Below are positions 24,531-35,111 of a DNA stretch of 64,000 nucleotides, one piece after another; position 1 is the stretch's first letter; each line of letters starts with the position of its first letter. The notes under the pieces are model-generated. The model made no database searches and was not told the origin of the DNA. It worked only from the letters and a program-made list of their open reading frames with translations. The position numbers and the translations under genes are program-made. The stretch is from positions 5,877,501 to 5,941,500 of the forward strand of contig NZ_CP077769.1 in NCBI RefSeq assembly GCF_020386615.1, given 5' to 3'. Source of the DNA: Chitinophaga pendula. Lineage in GTDB: Bacteria; Bacteroidota; Bacteroidia; Chitinophagales; Chitinophagaceae.

Positions 24531-24980
24531 AGCACTTTGTTTGTTTTTCAAATGATACCAGCTTTTTATTCCGGTAATGCAAAAGTATTAATATTCCACA
24601 CAAACAACTATTTATTTAACGATACTTTTTACCCCAAAAACAATGCCTTATATCTGCACCTCCATAAACATAACAACACCTCCTACCCCGATACGCATTT
24701 CAGTACATTTTCGTATCTTCATATCGTTATCATTCTTTTCCACCTGAAGACCTGATCAACAACCTCAAATTTTAACCCTCGTCAACCAAAGAAGATCTTA
24801 TGACCCCTTGTCCTGCTGATATACCAATACCCGGATTATATTGATTATAAATATTCCCGCTTCGGGCCACCATAAAGACTTGTTCCCTGTCTCATGCCCG
24901 TACAGGAAACATCATGTTTAACCGTATATCCCATACGGCAACCGGGCTTCTTATTAAACCATTTTTAAAATGATCAGTGT
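24531..24980. other. 450-base AT-rich gene-free region
   Basis: No gene is supported; the plus-strand frame at 24537-24755 is a low-complexity chance frame. The region should hold the promoter of the hydrolase at 24981 and that of the acidic protein. I see no riboswitch, RNA gene or repeat. Confidence 0.5.
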
Positions 24981-26195
24981 ATGAAAATCTGCTTCAGAAA
25001 GCCCAACTATGTCCTCTGGGCCTCCCTATTCGTCATCGCCCTGTTTGCCAACGCCTGCCGCCAGGACAAAACAACACCTCCGCAAGGCAAAGAAAAACCT
25101 ACCATGGAACTGGTACGCGAGATCACCGTCAGCAAAGACGATATCCAACGCCGCCTCTCCTCCCCCAATCAACGCATCAGCGACATCCTCCCCATCATCA
25201 ACAGCCTGCTGGTCAAAGTCTACAAAGTAACCTATCCCACCACCGACATCGATGGTCAACCCATCACCGCCAGCGGACTGATGCTCATTCCTAACGGAGA
25301 AGAAAACCCCTCCCTCATCAGCTTCCAGCATGGTACACTCACCGACCCTCTCGGTGCCCCCTCCCTCTACACACCGGGTACCCTACTCACTAACTATGGT
25401 CCCATCGTCGCCGCACTCGGATATGTCGTGATCGCCCCCGACTTCCTCGGATATGGCAGCACCTCCAACATCGAACATCCCTATCAACACGCAGGCACCC
25501 TCGCCTCCGCCACCAAAGACATGATCGATGCCACCAAAATATTACTCAAAGAAAAAAATATCAACTGGGATGGCAAACTATATCTCAGCGGATACTCTGA
25601 AGGTGGATACGCTACCATGGCAGCCTACAAACTACTGGAACAAAAATACCCCAACCAGTATAACATCCGCGCAGTAACCTGCGGAGCAGGCGCCTACGAT
25701 ATCACCAATACCGCCAAATACGTACTCTCCAACAATAAAGATATCGACACCTTCTTCGTACAAACTTACGCCTGGACTTTAACCACCATCAATAGGGCCG
25801 AACATATCAACAGACCACTCAACCAGCTGTTCAATGCGCCCTATGATACAGAGCTCGCCACCAAACCCATCTTCAAAACCGTGGTACCCGCCAATCCTAC
25901 CTTGTTATTCTCACAGCCTTTTAAAGATGGCATCTTCAACGGCACAGATCACCAGTTCCTCAATGCCTTCGAAAAGAATAACCTCTACGATTGGACACCA
26001 CAACGCCCCATCCTGCTCTTACACGCAGATGGCGACAAACACGTACCCCTACTGAACTACTACAATACCGTTAGCAAGTTTATCAGCAATGGAGTACCCC
26101 ACCTCTCTAAAGATATCATCGTTGGCAAAGACCATCCGGGTGCCATTCCCGACTATATCGTTCGCTCTGTCTTCTTCTTCCTTACTAACCCATAA
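24981..26195 (+). CDS. Alpha/beta hydrolase lipoprotein (secretory lipase-like)
   Basis: This 404-residue protein has a lipoprotein signal (VIALFANAC, Cys about residue 26). The nucleophile elbow is GYSEGG with Ser206 (tct at 25596-25598). The catalytic Asp is expected in LLHADGDKHVPL and the His in GKDHPGAIPDY near the C-terminus. An oxyanion-side motif, VIAPDFLGYGST, precedes. Such proteins are esterases or lipases acting at the cell envelope; the substrate is not evident. It is monocistronic, ended by a 12-bp terminator that also serves the convergent efflux operon. Confidence 0.85.
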   Translation: MKICFRKPNYVLWASLFVIALFANACRQDKTTPPQGKEKPTMELVREITVSKDDIQRRLSSPNQRISDILPIINSLLVKVYKVTYPTTDIDGQPITASGLMLIPNGEENPSLISFQHGTLTDPLGAPSLYTPGTLLTNYGPIVAALGYVVIAPDFLGYGSTSNIEHPYQHAGTLASATKDMIDATKILLKEKNINWDGKLYLSGYSEGGYATMAAYKLLEQKYPNQYNIRAVTCGAGAYDITNTAKYVLSNNKDIDTFFVQTYAWTLTTINRAEHINRPLNQLFNAPYDTELATKPIFKTVVPANPTLLFSQPFKDGIFNGTDHQFLNAFEKNNLYDWTPQRPILLLHADGDKHVPLLNYYNTVSKFISNGVPHLSKDIIVGKDHPGAIPDYIVRSVFFFLTNP

Positions 26196-26201
26196 CCAAC
26201 A

Positions 26202-26238
26202 AAAGAGGGTGTACCAATACTTTTGATACACCCTCTTT
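26202..26238. terminator. Bidirectional terminator
   Basis: AAAGAGGGTGTA / TACACCCTCTTT, 12 bp with A and T runs on both sides, between the hydrolase (+) and the TolC-like gene (-). Confidence 0.85.
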
Positions 26239-26295
26239 ATTTACAAAGGCTTATCCCATTTGATGTCTCAAAAAAGGGGCAGCCTTGTATAAACC

Positions 26296-27576
26296 TCAGA
26301 AATTAATATCCCAGATCCCCGCCGATCGTTCCAATTCGACCAGCGCTCCCGCATAAGCATTTAAAGTCGTATAATAATTCTGCCGTACATCGTTATACGT
26401 ACGCTGCGCATTTAACACCTCCAGCAATCCCGTCTCACCACGCTGATAACTATAGATCTTTCCATCCAATATCTGCTTCGCCTCCGTCAGCAATCCACTG
26501 TCAAACTGCGCCACCTGCCGGCGGGCAGCCAGGTACTTATGATAAGCCGCTGTCACCTCCGTCTGCACCTGCACACAAGCTTGCTGATACTGTATATCGC
26601 TTTGAGCAATACCAAATTTAGCCGCATGCAACTCCCCTTTATACCGGTTAGACAACTTGATCGGAACCGAAATACCGGCCGTATACGCCTTGTAAGCCGG
26701 CGTCGGCGCAATTTCATTGGTAGCTTCCGCATTGGATGTAAAACCAGCTCCTAATCCCAGGTCGATAACCCTGTTCGCCTTCGCTACCCGCAATGCCCGC
26801 TGCGCCACCGCCTGCTGCTGACGGGCCGCCAGCAGATCCGCCCTGTTATTAAGCCCTTCCGTAATAAGCGCCTCCAATCCATACTCCCGGTCAAAACCCC
26901 GTGGATCACCCACCGGCATATAAAACGTATCACGTACCGTGCTCCCGAGTAATAACTGCAAACTCACCAACGCACCTTTTAACTCAGCCGCACCGGCATA
27001 TACATCATTCAGCATCACACCGGCTTCCAGCTTACTTTGACGGGCATCCGATGCCATGATCGCTCCTAACCTGAACCGCACACTGTCCGCAACAGCCAAC
27101 CGGCGCATCGTATTGTAAGAATCCATGTTCACATACAACAGCCGCTGCTGCTTTATCGCCTCCAGATAAGCCAGCGTTGCCTCCGCTCGCAATCGCTGAA
27201 AGTAGTCCTGCAACTGGTACTGTACCAGCAACAACTGGTTGTTCGCCAGCTGTATACGTGCCCGCCGCTTACCGCCCAATTCCAGCGTGTAATTCAACGT
27301 CCCGCCTATCCCGTATCCCAATTGTTTGATCCAGTGTTCGTTGTTATTGTAGTTAAATGCCACACTGGGATCAGAAAACACCTTGGCAGCCTCTACATTC
27401 GCAGCAGCAATATTTACATTGAATTGCTCTGCCGCATAGTTCAGGTTGTGCTGCGCAATGAGCGACAGATATTCCGCATACCCCAGCGGCTTACGTGCAA
27501 AACTGGTGTCCACCTGCGCAGTAACACGCGATACCACCGTCAATATCAATGAACAGAAAATAATAACTCTTAGCAT
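26296..27576 (-). CDS. TolC-family outer-membrane efflux protein (CusC/CzcC type)
   Basis: This 426-residue protein starts at the ATG at 27576 (MLRVIIFCSLILTVV), which gives a clean signal peptide; the longer frame would overlap the pump gene by about 70 bases. It has two outer-membrane efflux repeats rich in coiled-coil helices (for example YAAEQFNVNIAAANVEAAK and the C-terminal GETGLLEVLNAQRTYNDVRQ). It forms the outer channel of a tripartite efflux pump, after CusA and CusB on the same strand. It starts 10 bases after the pump stop. Confidence 0.9.
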   Translation of the reverse strand: MLRVIIFCSLILTVVSRVTAQVDTSFARKPLGYAEYLSLIAQHNLNYAAEQFNVNIAAANVEAAKVFSDPSVAFNYNNNEHWIKQLGYGIGGTLNYTLELGGKRRARIQLANNQLLLVQYQLQDYFQRLRAEATLAYLEAIKQQRLLYVNMDSYNTMRRLAVADSVRFRLGAIMASDARQSKLEAGVMLNDVYAGAAELKGALVSLQLLLGSTVRDTFYMPVGDPRGFDREYGLEALITEGLNNRADLLAARQQQAVAQRALRVAKANRVIDLGLGAGFTSNAEATNEIAPTPAYKAYTAGISVPIKLSNRYKGELHAAKFGIAQSDIQYQQACVQVQTEVTAAYHKYLAARRQVAQFDSGLLTEAKQILDGKIYSYQRGETGLLEVLNAQRTYNDVRQNYYTTLNAYAGALVELERSAGIWDINF

Positions 27577-27586
27577 AAAAATCAGT

Positions 27587-30500
27587 TTAAGCCTCCGGGG
27601 CCGTAAAATCATGTTTACCCCAGCGCCGCTCCACCAGGTAGTAAAGTGCAGGTAATACAAATAAGGTGATAACCGTCGCCGCCAGCAGCCCGTATACGAT
27701 CACCGTCGCCAATGGCCGCTGCACATCCGATCCGATACCAGTGGCCAACGAGGCAGGCAATAAACCTAATACCGCCACCGTCGCCGTCATCAGCACCGGC
27801 CGGAAGCGATCCTTCGCCCCTTGTAATACCGCCTCCGACAAGGCATACCGCTGTCGCCGCAACTCATTGATACGGGAGATCATAATTACCCCGTTCTGTA
27901 TAGCCACGCCAAACAAAGCAATAAAGCCCACCGCCGACGACACATTCAGCGTCATCCCGCGTACACACAAAGCTGCCATCCCACCAAACAACGCCAAGGG
28001 TACAATAGACAGAATAAGACCGGCCTGGCGGAAACGACCAAACGCTCCGTACAACAACACGAACATGATAGCCAACGCTAACGGCACTATCACCGCCAGC
28101 CGGGCATATGCCCGGTGCTGATTCTCAAATTGACCGCCCCACTGCACCTTATAAGCGTTATGGTCATACTGTACATGCCGCGCCAAACTATCCTGCGCAG
28201 CAGCCAGAAAATGGGTCAGGTCATTACCGCGCAGGTTCAACCGCACCGTCAGATGACGCTTGTTCATCTCCCTCGTAATAGTACTCTCCCCCGTAGCAGT
28301 CTTTATCTCCGCCACCTGCGACAAGGGTATCTTCGCCCCCGTACCGGAAGTAAGCATCAGCCCCGCGATCTTCTCCGGCGTATCCCGGCTTTCCTCATTG
28401 AAACGACAGATCACATCATATACCTTGTCATTCACAAACACCTGCGAAATAGCCTTACCTCCAATCGCTACCTCTATCAACTCCGAAATATCCGCCACAT
28501 TCAATCCGTACTTAGCCACCGCATCACGGTCCACCTTCACCTGCAATTGAGGCAATGGCGGCTCCTGGTCGATCGCCAGGTCAACAGCGCCAGGCACCGT
28601 CTTCAACGTACGTAGCACATTGTTGGCAATACGGCGCGTCTCCTCAAAATGATCCCCATACACCTTCACCACCAACTCACTATGCGCCCCCGCAATCTTA
28701 TCCATCACACCGTCTATCATCGGCTGACTGAAACCCACCGTATACCCGGGCATCGTCGCATACTCCTGCGACAACTCATTGATCAGATCCGCCTTACGCT
28801 TTCCTCGTGGCCACTGACTATAAGGTTTCAACCCGATCGAACATTCAAAATGCGATGGCGTAAAGGGGTCCGTACCGTCATCATTACGCCCAGCCTGTAC
28901 CATCATATAGGTCACCTCCCCATATTTCAACGTACGGGCACGTAATGTATCACTCATCTCTCTCGACTTCGCCAGCGATAACCCGGGAGGTAATTGCACC
29001 TGCAACCAGATAGATCCTTCATCCAGCGGTGGCAAAAAATCCTTCCCCACAAATACCGTCAACACAATCGCTCCGGCCAACACCACCCCTAATGGAATAA
29101 ATACCCGCCGCGGATGCAACAGAAGCTGGTGAATACGCCGGTCATACGCGCCGGTCAGCCGCTCCAGCCACTTGTTATGATAGGGACGGCGCGGTCGGCG
29201 ATATACCGCATAAGCCAACCCGGGAATCAATAACAACGCCACCGCCAACGCACCGAGCAAAGCATAGCCTACCGTAAATGCCATTGGCGTAAACAACTTC
29301 TTCTCCACGCGCTCAAAGGCAAACAAAGGCAGATAAGCCGTAATGATGATAATAGTAGAAAAGAATATAGGTTTGGCAACGCCCATCGCCAGCTGACCGG
29401 TAGTCATCTCCTCCAGCGAATCCTCCGGCGAATCCTCCCGCTTACGTAAGATCGTCTCCAACATCACGATCGCACCGTCCACAATGATACCGAAGTCAAT
29501 AGCGCCTAGCGATAACAGGTTAGCAGGAATATGCGTAAAATGCATCAGGATAAATGCGATCATCAATGACAGCGGAATCGTAATAGCCACCAGTAAAGCT
29601 CCCCGCCAGCTACCGAGGAATAATATGAGCACGATGATCACCAATGCCATACCTTCTAAAAGTGTATGTGATACTGTATCCAGTGTCGTAGATACCAGCG
29701 CCGTACGGTCCAGGAAAGGACGTATACGTACCCCCTTAGGCAACAGGTGCTCATTCAGATCAGCAACTGCTGCATGTATACCAGCCAGCACCTCCGATGG
29801 ATTCTCATGCTTCAACAATAACACAATCCCTTCTATCCCGTCCGTATAACTCACCTGACGGTCCGTATAGCCCAAGGTACCCTTACGTTCCAGCGTACCG
29901 AACTTCACCTCGCCCACATCTTTAAGAAATACAGGCATACCGTTATTCGACTTCACAACGATATCCCCCAGCCCTCTTAAAGTATTGACCAACCCGATCC
30001 CCCTCACCACATACCCCAGATCACCGCGTGTCATCACACTGCCTCCGGCATTGGCATTGTTATTATTGATGGCACCCTGCACATCTGCCAGCGATAACCC
30101 GTATTGCTCCAGCTTACGTGGATCTATCGCCACCTGGTACTGCGTAGTAATACCACCGAAATTAGTCACGTCCGCCACACCGGCGACTTGTTTGATCCGC
30201 GGAATGATCACCCACCGTTGCAAATCGGTGATCTCCCGCAGATCATGATTCGGGCTTTCAATAATGTATCGGAAGATTTCCCCTACCGGCGATGTAAGCG
30301 GATCCAGTCCGGGCTTCGCGCCGTACGGCAACTCCACGTCGTTCAGCCGTTCCTGTATCCGCTGCCGGGCCCAGTAATCATCTGTTCCGTCCTTGAATAC
30401 AAGGGTGATCATCGACAAGCCAAACGTACTCCGGCTACGCATCACATGCATACCGGGCATCCCGTTCAAAGCACGTTCTATAGGTATAGTGATCTGCTGC

Positions 30501-30682
30501 TCCATCTCCTCAGCCGCCAGCCCGGGCACCTGGGTGACCACCTGTGATGTCACATCCGCAATATCAGGATAAGCCTCTATCGACAACTGCTGCCAGGAAT
30601 AATATCCAAATAAAGCCAGCAGCACAAATAACGCCAGCAACAACCATCGCTGTGGGATGGTAAAATAGAATAGTCGTTTCAT
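27587..30682 (-). CDS. CusA/CzcA-family heavy-metal RND efflux pump
   Basis: This 1031-residue protein is a full-length inner-membrane RND proton antiporter. Features: N-terminal membrane helix, YPDIADVTSQVVTQVPG, two periplasmic porter regions, and twelve hydrophobic segments. The family-specific helix 4 reads LGAIDFGIIVDGAIVMLE; its acidic residues carry protons in the heavy-metal subfamily. The porter region lacks methionine clusters clear enough to tell Cu/Ag from Co/Zn/Cd. It lies between the adaptor and the TolC-like gene, with 9- and 10-base gaps, and a two-component system is encoded upstream. Confidence 0.95.
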   Translation of the reverse strand: MKRLFYFTIPQRWLLLALFVLLALFGYYSWQQLSIEAYPDIADVTSQVVTQVPGLAAEEMEQQITIPIERALNGMPGMHVMRSRSTFGLSMITLVFKDGTDDYWARQRIQERLNDVELPYGAKPGLDPLTSPVGEIFRYIIESPNHDLREITDLQRWVIIPRIKQVAGVADVTNFGGITTQYQVAIDPRKLEQYGLSLADVQGAINNNNANAGGSVMTRGDLGYVVRGIGLVNTLRGLGDIVVKSNNGMPVFLKDVGEVKFGTLERKGTLGYTDRQVSYTDGIEGIVLLLKHENPSEVLAGIHAAVADLNEHLLPKGVRIRPFLDRTALVSTTLDTVSHTLLEGMALVIIVLILFLGSWRGALLVAITIPLSLMIAFILMHFTHIPANLLSLGAIDFGIIVDGAIVMLETILRKREDSPEDSLEEMTTGQLAMGVAKPIFFSTIIIITAYLPLFAFERVEKKLFTPMAFTVGYALLGALAVALLLIPGLAYAVYRRPRRPYHNKWLERLTGAYDRRIHQLLLHPRRVFIPLGVVLAGAIVLTVFVGKDFLPPLDEGSIWLQVQLPPGLSLAKSREMSDTLRARTLKYGEVTYMMVQAGRNDDGTDPFTPSHFECSIGLKPYSQWPRGKRKADLINELSQEYATMPGYTVGFSQPMIDGVMDKIAGAHSELVVKVYGDHFEETRRIANNVLRTLKTVPGAVDLAIDQEPPLPQLQVKVDRDAVAKYGLNVADISELIEVAIGGKAISQVFVNDKVYDVICRFNEESRDTPEKIAGLMLTSGTGAKIPLSQVAEIKTATGESTITREMNKRHLTVRLNLRGNDLTHFLAAAQDSLARHVQYDHNAYKVQWGGQFENQHRAYARLAVIVPLALAIMFVLLYGAFGRFRQAGLILSIVPLALFGGMAALCVRGMTLNVSSAVGFIALFGVAIQNGVIMISRINELRRQRYALSEAVLQGAKDRFRPVLMTATVAVLGLLPASLATGIGSDVQRPLATVIVYGLLAATVITLFVLPALYYLVERRWGKHDFTAPEA

Positions 30683-30691
30683 CGTATCGTT

Positions 30692-31828
30692 TTATTTGGC
30701 GTCCAGCAGATAAAAACCGCCTTGAGAAAGTATCTGATCGCCGGCCTGTAATCCCGCCGTGATCACTATATCATTGCCGGTCGTATTACCGGTCTGCACC
30801 TTCCGGCGCACATACCTTCCGGCACCCGACCGCACATATACAAAACTGGCATCCGCACTTTGCAATACCGCACGGGCAGGTACCTGCAATACCGTTTCAG
30901 GCCGCTCCATAAAATGCACCGTTACATACATACCGGGCTTCAGCAGGTGCGCCTCATTATCACATTGTACCAACACCTGCACACTGCGCGTATCCTCATC
31001 CACCAACTCACTGATATGATAGATTTTACCGGAGAAAAAACGACCCGGATAAGCCGCCACATCGATCGTAAAACTATCCAGCGACGCTATATAGCTCAGG
31101 TCCTTCTCCTTGACCTGCCCCGCCACCCATACAGAGGATAATGCAGCAACAGTAGCTACCGCAGCCGCATCGTCCTTGATAAACTGTCCCACCACGATCT
31201 TGTTATCTACCACTTCACCGGCGATAGGCGACTTAACTACCAGCGGCTGCCCTAACACCAGCTGGCCAGGATCAGCCTTAAATACACGGATAGCCGCACT
31301 GGCATTCTCATACTCCTTCCTCGCTACTTCATAAGCAGTCTCCGCCTCCTCCAGGTCCTTCTGTATGCCCACACCGTGTTTCAACAGGTCCTGCTGACGC
31401 TTCCACGTCTTCTCCGCCAGCAATAACTGCGATTGCGCCTGCAAACAGGCCTTCTGCGCTTCCGTAAAATCCGGCGAACTGATCTCAAACAAAGCCGTCC
31501 CCGGCGATACCTTCATCCCCAGGCGCACAAAAGATCTCAATACCCGCCCGGGAAAAGGAGGCGCTATCTCCGCATAATCATTAGGGATCGCCTTCACCGT
31601 ACCAGCCGTAAACAACTGCATACGATAAGGCACCGCACGCACCGTATCCAGTTGCAGCTGCGCCGCTAACAACGATCCCTCTTTCAACACCACCGTGTCG
31701 CCTTGTAAAACATAATCCGTAGTGTGCGTCGCCTCCGCCGCAGATCCGCATCCCATATAGGTTACGACCGGGCATAGCATGACCAGGCAGTACCGTAGCA
31801 TGGTACCCGCTGTGTGTGTCCTCTTCAT
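30692..31828 (-). CDS. RND efflux periplasmic adaptor (CusB/CzcB type), lipoprotein
   Basis: This 378-residue protein has a lipobox TYMGC after a hydrophobic signal. A lipoyl-like half-motif GRVLRSFVRLGMKVSPGTALF is followed by a coiled-coil hairpin (about residues 130-185), the second lipoyl half, and beta-barrel and membrane-proximal domains (EVVDNKIVVGQF, LKPGMYVTV, VPARAV). It links the inner pump to the outer channel. An alternative start at MLRYCLV, nine residues in, would still leave the signal. Confidence 0.92.
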   Translation of the reverse strand: MKRTHTAGTMLRYCLVMLCPVVTYMGCGSAAEATHTTDYVLQGDTVVLKEGSLLAAQLQLDTVRAVPYRMQLFTAGTVKAIPNDYAEIAPPFPGRVLRSFVRLGMKVSPGTALFEISSPDFTEAQKACLQAQSQLLLAEKTWKRQQDLLKHGVGIQKDLEEAETAYEVARKEYENASAAIRVFKADPGQLVLGQPLVVKSPIAGEVVDNKIVVGQFIKDDAAAVATVAALSSVWVAGQVKEKDLSYIASLDSFTIDVAAYPGRFFSGKIYHISELVDEDTRSVQVLVQCDNEAHLLKPGMYVTVHFMERPETVLQVPARAVLQSADASFVYVRSGAGRYVRRKVQTGNTTGNDIVITAGLQAGDQILSQGGFYLLDAK

Positions 31829-31840
31829 GTATCTGGATTT

Positions 31841-32029
31841 TTAAATGTGCAGATGCCGGCCCGTCTTTATCCGCTTACGCAGCCGGTAGGGTACTGACAT
31901 CCAGGGAATACTCCTCGTAGTCGCACGCCCGTCACCGGTATAAGGCATCATATCTATGCCAGGGCATTGCTCAGGATCAAAATAATAGGTGGCTTTTTTC
32001 TTGCTAAAAAGCGTGATAAATTTGAACAT
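31841..32029 (-). CDS. Possible small basic protein at the head of the efflux operon
   Basis: A 62-residue frame with an ATG start ends 12 bases before the adaptor gene. It has a basic N-terminus (MFKFITLFSKKKATYYF) and a C-terminal run of Arg/Lys (YRLRKRIKTGRHLHI), plus one Cys and a few His. I recognise no domain. Its place and spacing make translation plausible, but it could be a chance frame in the leader. Confidence 0.4.
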   Translation of the reverse strand: MFKFITLFSKKKATYYFDPEQCPGIDMMPYTGDGRATTRSIPWMSVPYRLRKRIKTGRHLHI

Positions 32030-32244
32030 AATACTGCTGTTGCCCTACCGACAAGCTAGCAATACTATGCCCGTCAGCAGGAGATGAAAAAATAATGTTG
32101 CGCGTATCGGTCAGTACCGGGTCCTGCGTCCATATGCAATTGTTTTTTAAATGCTGGGCAAAGGTATGTCCCTCCTCCGGAATAGCAACACCGAAGGCTA
32201 CAGATGTTCTATAGACTTTTTACAGAATTTCTACAGAGAAAATA

Positions 32245-33612
32245 TCATAGGTGTGGAAGCAGGATAGTAAACGTAGTCCCCTCTCCGGGCCTAGACGCCA
32301 CTTGTATGTCCCCCTTATGTAAAGTAATAATGCGCCGCGTCAATGACAACCCAATACCATTCCCCTCTGCATATCGCTTATTATCCCCGCGGAAAAATGG
32401 CTCGAAAATATAAGGCAGATCCTCCGCCGTAATACCAATACCCTCATCTGTAAAGGAGATCGCCAGCTCATCCCCCCCGTAGCCGATCGTCACCGTACCG
32501 TGGTGATCCGCAGAAAATTTACAGCTGTTCTCCATCAGGTTCACAAAAGCTACCTTTAACAGATACTCATTACCGTTCACGGATATACGATCATCATCAT
32601 CGATCTCCTGCTCAAATACAATAGTCACCCCATAACTGCTATGCGATCGCAACACCTGGTCACGCGCATCCAGCAACAACTCATCCGCCCGAAATGACCG
32701 CTTACTGATAGCCGTCGGATCAAAACTGGCCTTCGCCAGGTCCAGCAGCCCGTTCGACAATTTAGCCATCCGCCGGGCATCCAGCAGCGCTAAATTGATC
32801 ACCTCCTCATAGGTGGCAACACTGCGCACCTGCTGCAAAGCCAGCTCCAGCTCCCCCGTCATAGCCGCCAATGGCGTACGCAGCTCATGCGAGATATTAC
32901 TAACGAACTGCTTCTGCGCAGTAAAAGACTGCTCTAACCGGTCCAGCATATGATTGAACGTCACCGCCAACTCCCCGATCTCATCCTTCTCATTCTGCAC
33001 CGGTACACGCAGGTCCAGCCGTGTAGCTGTGATATCCTCCACTTTATCTACCATCTCCGCCACCGGCTGCAACGCCTTCCGCGCAAAGAACCGGCCCGCT
33101 ATCCAGGTCAATGTAATGATCCCCAGGAATCCCACCACAAGACTGAAAAGCAAGTAACGCACCCCACGAAGCCCATCCACATCCGTAGCCGCTGCCGTAA
33201 TAACATACAGTTGCCCGTTGTGCGGATACGCAAAACCCGTTACCTGCAAAGCCGCCTGCTCAAAAGCAATAGGACCGCCACCAGCAATCCGCCGGATCAT
33301 CTCACGGGTCTCCTTCACCTTGTCAATATCCACCGCATCATGATACAACAAATGAAAAGCCGTATCGTAAATAGCCACTTCCTCCTGCGAACCCTTCCCC
33401 TTCGCATTCCGGTATATCACATGCAACACATCCGCCGGCACCTTCGCATCCAGCAGCAAATTGGCTTTCGTAACCGCCTCCTGCTGCAGGTGTTTATAAA
33501 AAGAAGCCTTCCGCGCCTGCGCCGCAGACAGGTAGATGAACAGCGCAAACACCGCCAGCAACACAGCAAATAACAAGGTAAATAAAGAAGTAAGTTTGTT
33601 ACGTATCTTCAT
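32245..33612 (-). CDS. Sensor histidine kinase of the metal-efflux two-component system
   Basis: The 455-residue protein has two membrane helices (about 8-30 and 155-172) around a periplasmic sensor region, a HAMP linker (ARKALQPVAEMVDKV onward), HisKA with FVSNISHELRTP (phospho-His242), and HATPase_c with N-box FVNLMENSCKFS, DEGIGI and GNGIGLSL. CusS-like in layout. The start overlaps the response regulator stop by 4 bases, so the pair is translationally coupled. It is transcribed toward the efflux operon. Confidence 0.93.
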   Translation of the reverse strand: MKIRNKLTSLFTLLFAVLLAVFALFIYLSAAQARKASFYKHLQQEAVTKANLLLDAKVPADVLHVIYRNAKGKGSQEEVAIYDTAFHLLYHDAVDIDKVKETREMIRRIAGGGPIAFEQAALQVTGFAYPHNGQLYVITAAATDVDGLRGVRYLLFSLVVGFLGIITLTWIAGRFFARKALQPVAEMVDKVEDITATRLDLRVPVQNEKDEIGELAVTFNHMLDRLEQSFTAQKQFVSNISHELRTPLAAMTGELELALQQVRSVATYEEVINLALLDARRMAKLSNGLLDLAKASFDPTAISKRSFRADELLLDARDQVLRSHSSYGVTIVFEQEIDDDDRISVNGNEYLLKVAFVNLMENSCKFSADHHGTVTIGYGGDELAISFTDEGIGITAEDLPYIFEPFFRGDNKRYAEGNGIGLSLTRRIITLHKGDIQVASRPGEGTTFTILLPHL

Positions 33613-34310
33613 TCAGATGGTTTATCAGGTTCCTCCTTAAAGATAAAACCCATACCACTACGGGTATGTATCAGCTTGGTAGCAAAGTTCCGGTCTATTT
33701 TTCGCCGTAAATAGTCGATATAGGTATTGATAAAATTAGTACCGGTGTCAAAAGTGTTCCACACATTCTCCGCAATCTCCGCCCGGGAAAGCACCCGCTC
33801 CGGATGTAGCAGCATATACTCCAGCAACTTGAACTCTTTCGGCGTCAGCCGGATCTCCTGCCCATCCCGCATCACCAACTTGGTATGCCGGTTCAGCGTA
33901 ATACCGGCATATAACAGAATACCCTCGTCAGGTTGTACCTCGCTACGGCCATGATATCGCTTGATCAATGCACGCACTCTCACAATTAACTCACGCATAT
34001 CAATAGGTTTCACCAGGTAGTCATCCGCACCGGCATCAAAACCCTCCACCTTGTCATCCGTCGTTCCCATAGCCGTCAGCATGATAATAGGCTGATCCGG
34101 CCGCGCCCGCCGGATCTCCTTACAAAGATCTATCCCATTCACTTTGGGAAGTATAATATCAGTGATAATAAGCGCATAAGTATCTTGGAGCGCCAGCTTC
34201 CTGCCGGTATAACCGTCATAAGCAACCGTCACCTGGTAACCACTCTCCTCCAACCCCCGCTGCACTAACCGGGCAATACGCTCTTCGTCTTCTATGATCA
34301 GGATATGCAT
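33609..34310 (-). CDS. OmpR-family response regulator
   Basis: 233 residues from the ATG at 34310 (MHILIIEDEE); the longer frame uses a TTG. The receiver has Asp51 (LIITDIILPK) and Lys101 (YLVKPI). The winged-helix DNA-binding domain carries LTPKEFKLLEYML and FINTYIDYLRRKIDR. It is the first gene of a unit with the kinase and probably controls the CusBAC-like operon downstream. Confidence 0.94.
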   Translation of the reverse strand: MHILIIEDEERIARLVQRGLEESGYQVTVAYDGYTGRKLALQDTYALIITDIILPKVNGIDLCKEIRRARPDQPIIMLTAMGTTDDKVEGFDAGADDYLVKPIDMRELIVRVRALIKRYHGRSEVQPDEGILLYAGITLNRHTKLVMRDGQEIRLTPKEFKLLEYMLLHPERVLSRAEIAENVWNTFDTGTNFINTYIDYLRRKIDRNFATKLIHTRSGMGFIFKEEPDKPSE

Positions 34311-34462
34311 AAGCAAAAATAATCGTAAAAATCTGTTCCCACCGCCGTCCCTATCCTCCGTCGTAAAATAACGGACGCTTTGTACAGCCTTTTTTTATAC
34401 ATTAGCAATATTTTGCGGATGTCCGCACCTTTTGAAAACACCTCCCATCCCGCCACAAGCAG

Positions 34463-35071
34463 ATGGGTACAATCACCTGGCGTATGGAGTTCCGGAAGTA
34501 TTTCAGCGAGAAGAGCTATGAACAGGTAAAACAAGCCCTCACCGGTATCAAACCTCCCGATGATATCTACGCGATCTCATTCTGGAAGGATAATATCGAC
34601 GACGACCTGCGCAAACCGCTCATCCAGGTCGGGTTCAACACCCTCTCCCAAGTCGCCGCCACCCGCAACAGACAATGCTCCGAACAAGAAGCCAAATGGA
34701 ACTTCGCCTACTGGCTGCAAAACGAACTAACCGTCATCGGCGGCGAAGATGAAACACTATCCCGCTGGCTACAACAAACTCCCTACTACTATTCTGATGA
34801 TGACGAAGAAGATGCTATCGGAAATGACGACCTCTTCGAATCCACCCAATCCAAAGGCAATGCCCTCCAGCAAATGTTCATGGAAGAAATCATCAGCATC
34901 ACACATAAACTAAAAGAACAACAAATATTTACCTCCTGCCTCGGCAAAGAAGTACCCGTGATCATTCACGAACTCGAATATTATGAACTACCGGTCAGCT
35001 GGACACAAAGCGCCAACCCGCCCGAACTCATTGCAGGATTCCTGTCCTGGTACCACCATTGCTGCAAATAA
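34463..35071 (+). CDS. Uncharacterised soluble protein, DUF4303-like
   Basis: 202 residues, no signal peptide or membrane helix. The N-terminal part (GIKPPDDIYAISFWKDN) has the shape of DUF4303-like proteins; the rest is acidic (YYYSDDDEEDAIGNDDLF) and ends in a Trp/Tyr-rich segment. I cannot assign a function. Three further plus-strand genes of similar character follow. The start at 34463 is chosen because MGTITWRMEFRKYF is preceded by no better ATG; a later ATG at 34484 is also possible. Confidence 0.65.
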   Translation: MGTITWRMEFRKYFSEKSYEQVKQALTGIKPPDDIYAISFWKDNIDDDLRKPLIQVGFNTLSQVAATRNRQCSEQEAKWNFAYWLQNELTVIGGEDETLSRWLQQTPYYYSDDDEEDAIGNDDLFESTQSKGNALQQMFMEEIISITHKLKEQQIFTSCLGKEVPVIIHELEYYELPVSWTQSANPPELIAGFLSWYHHCCK

Positions 35072-35111
35072 ATAACCGATTAGACGAACTATTAAAATAT
35101 CGAATACCATC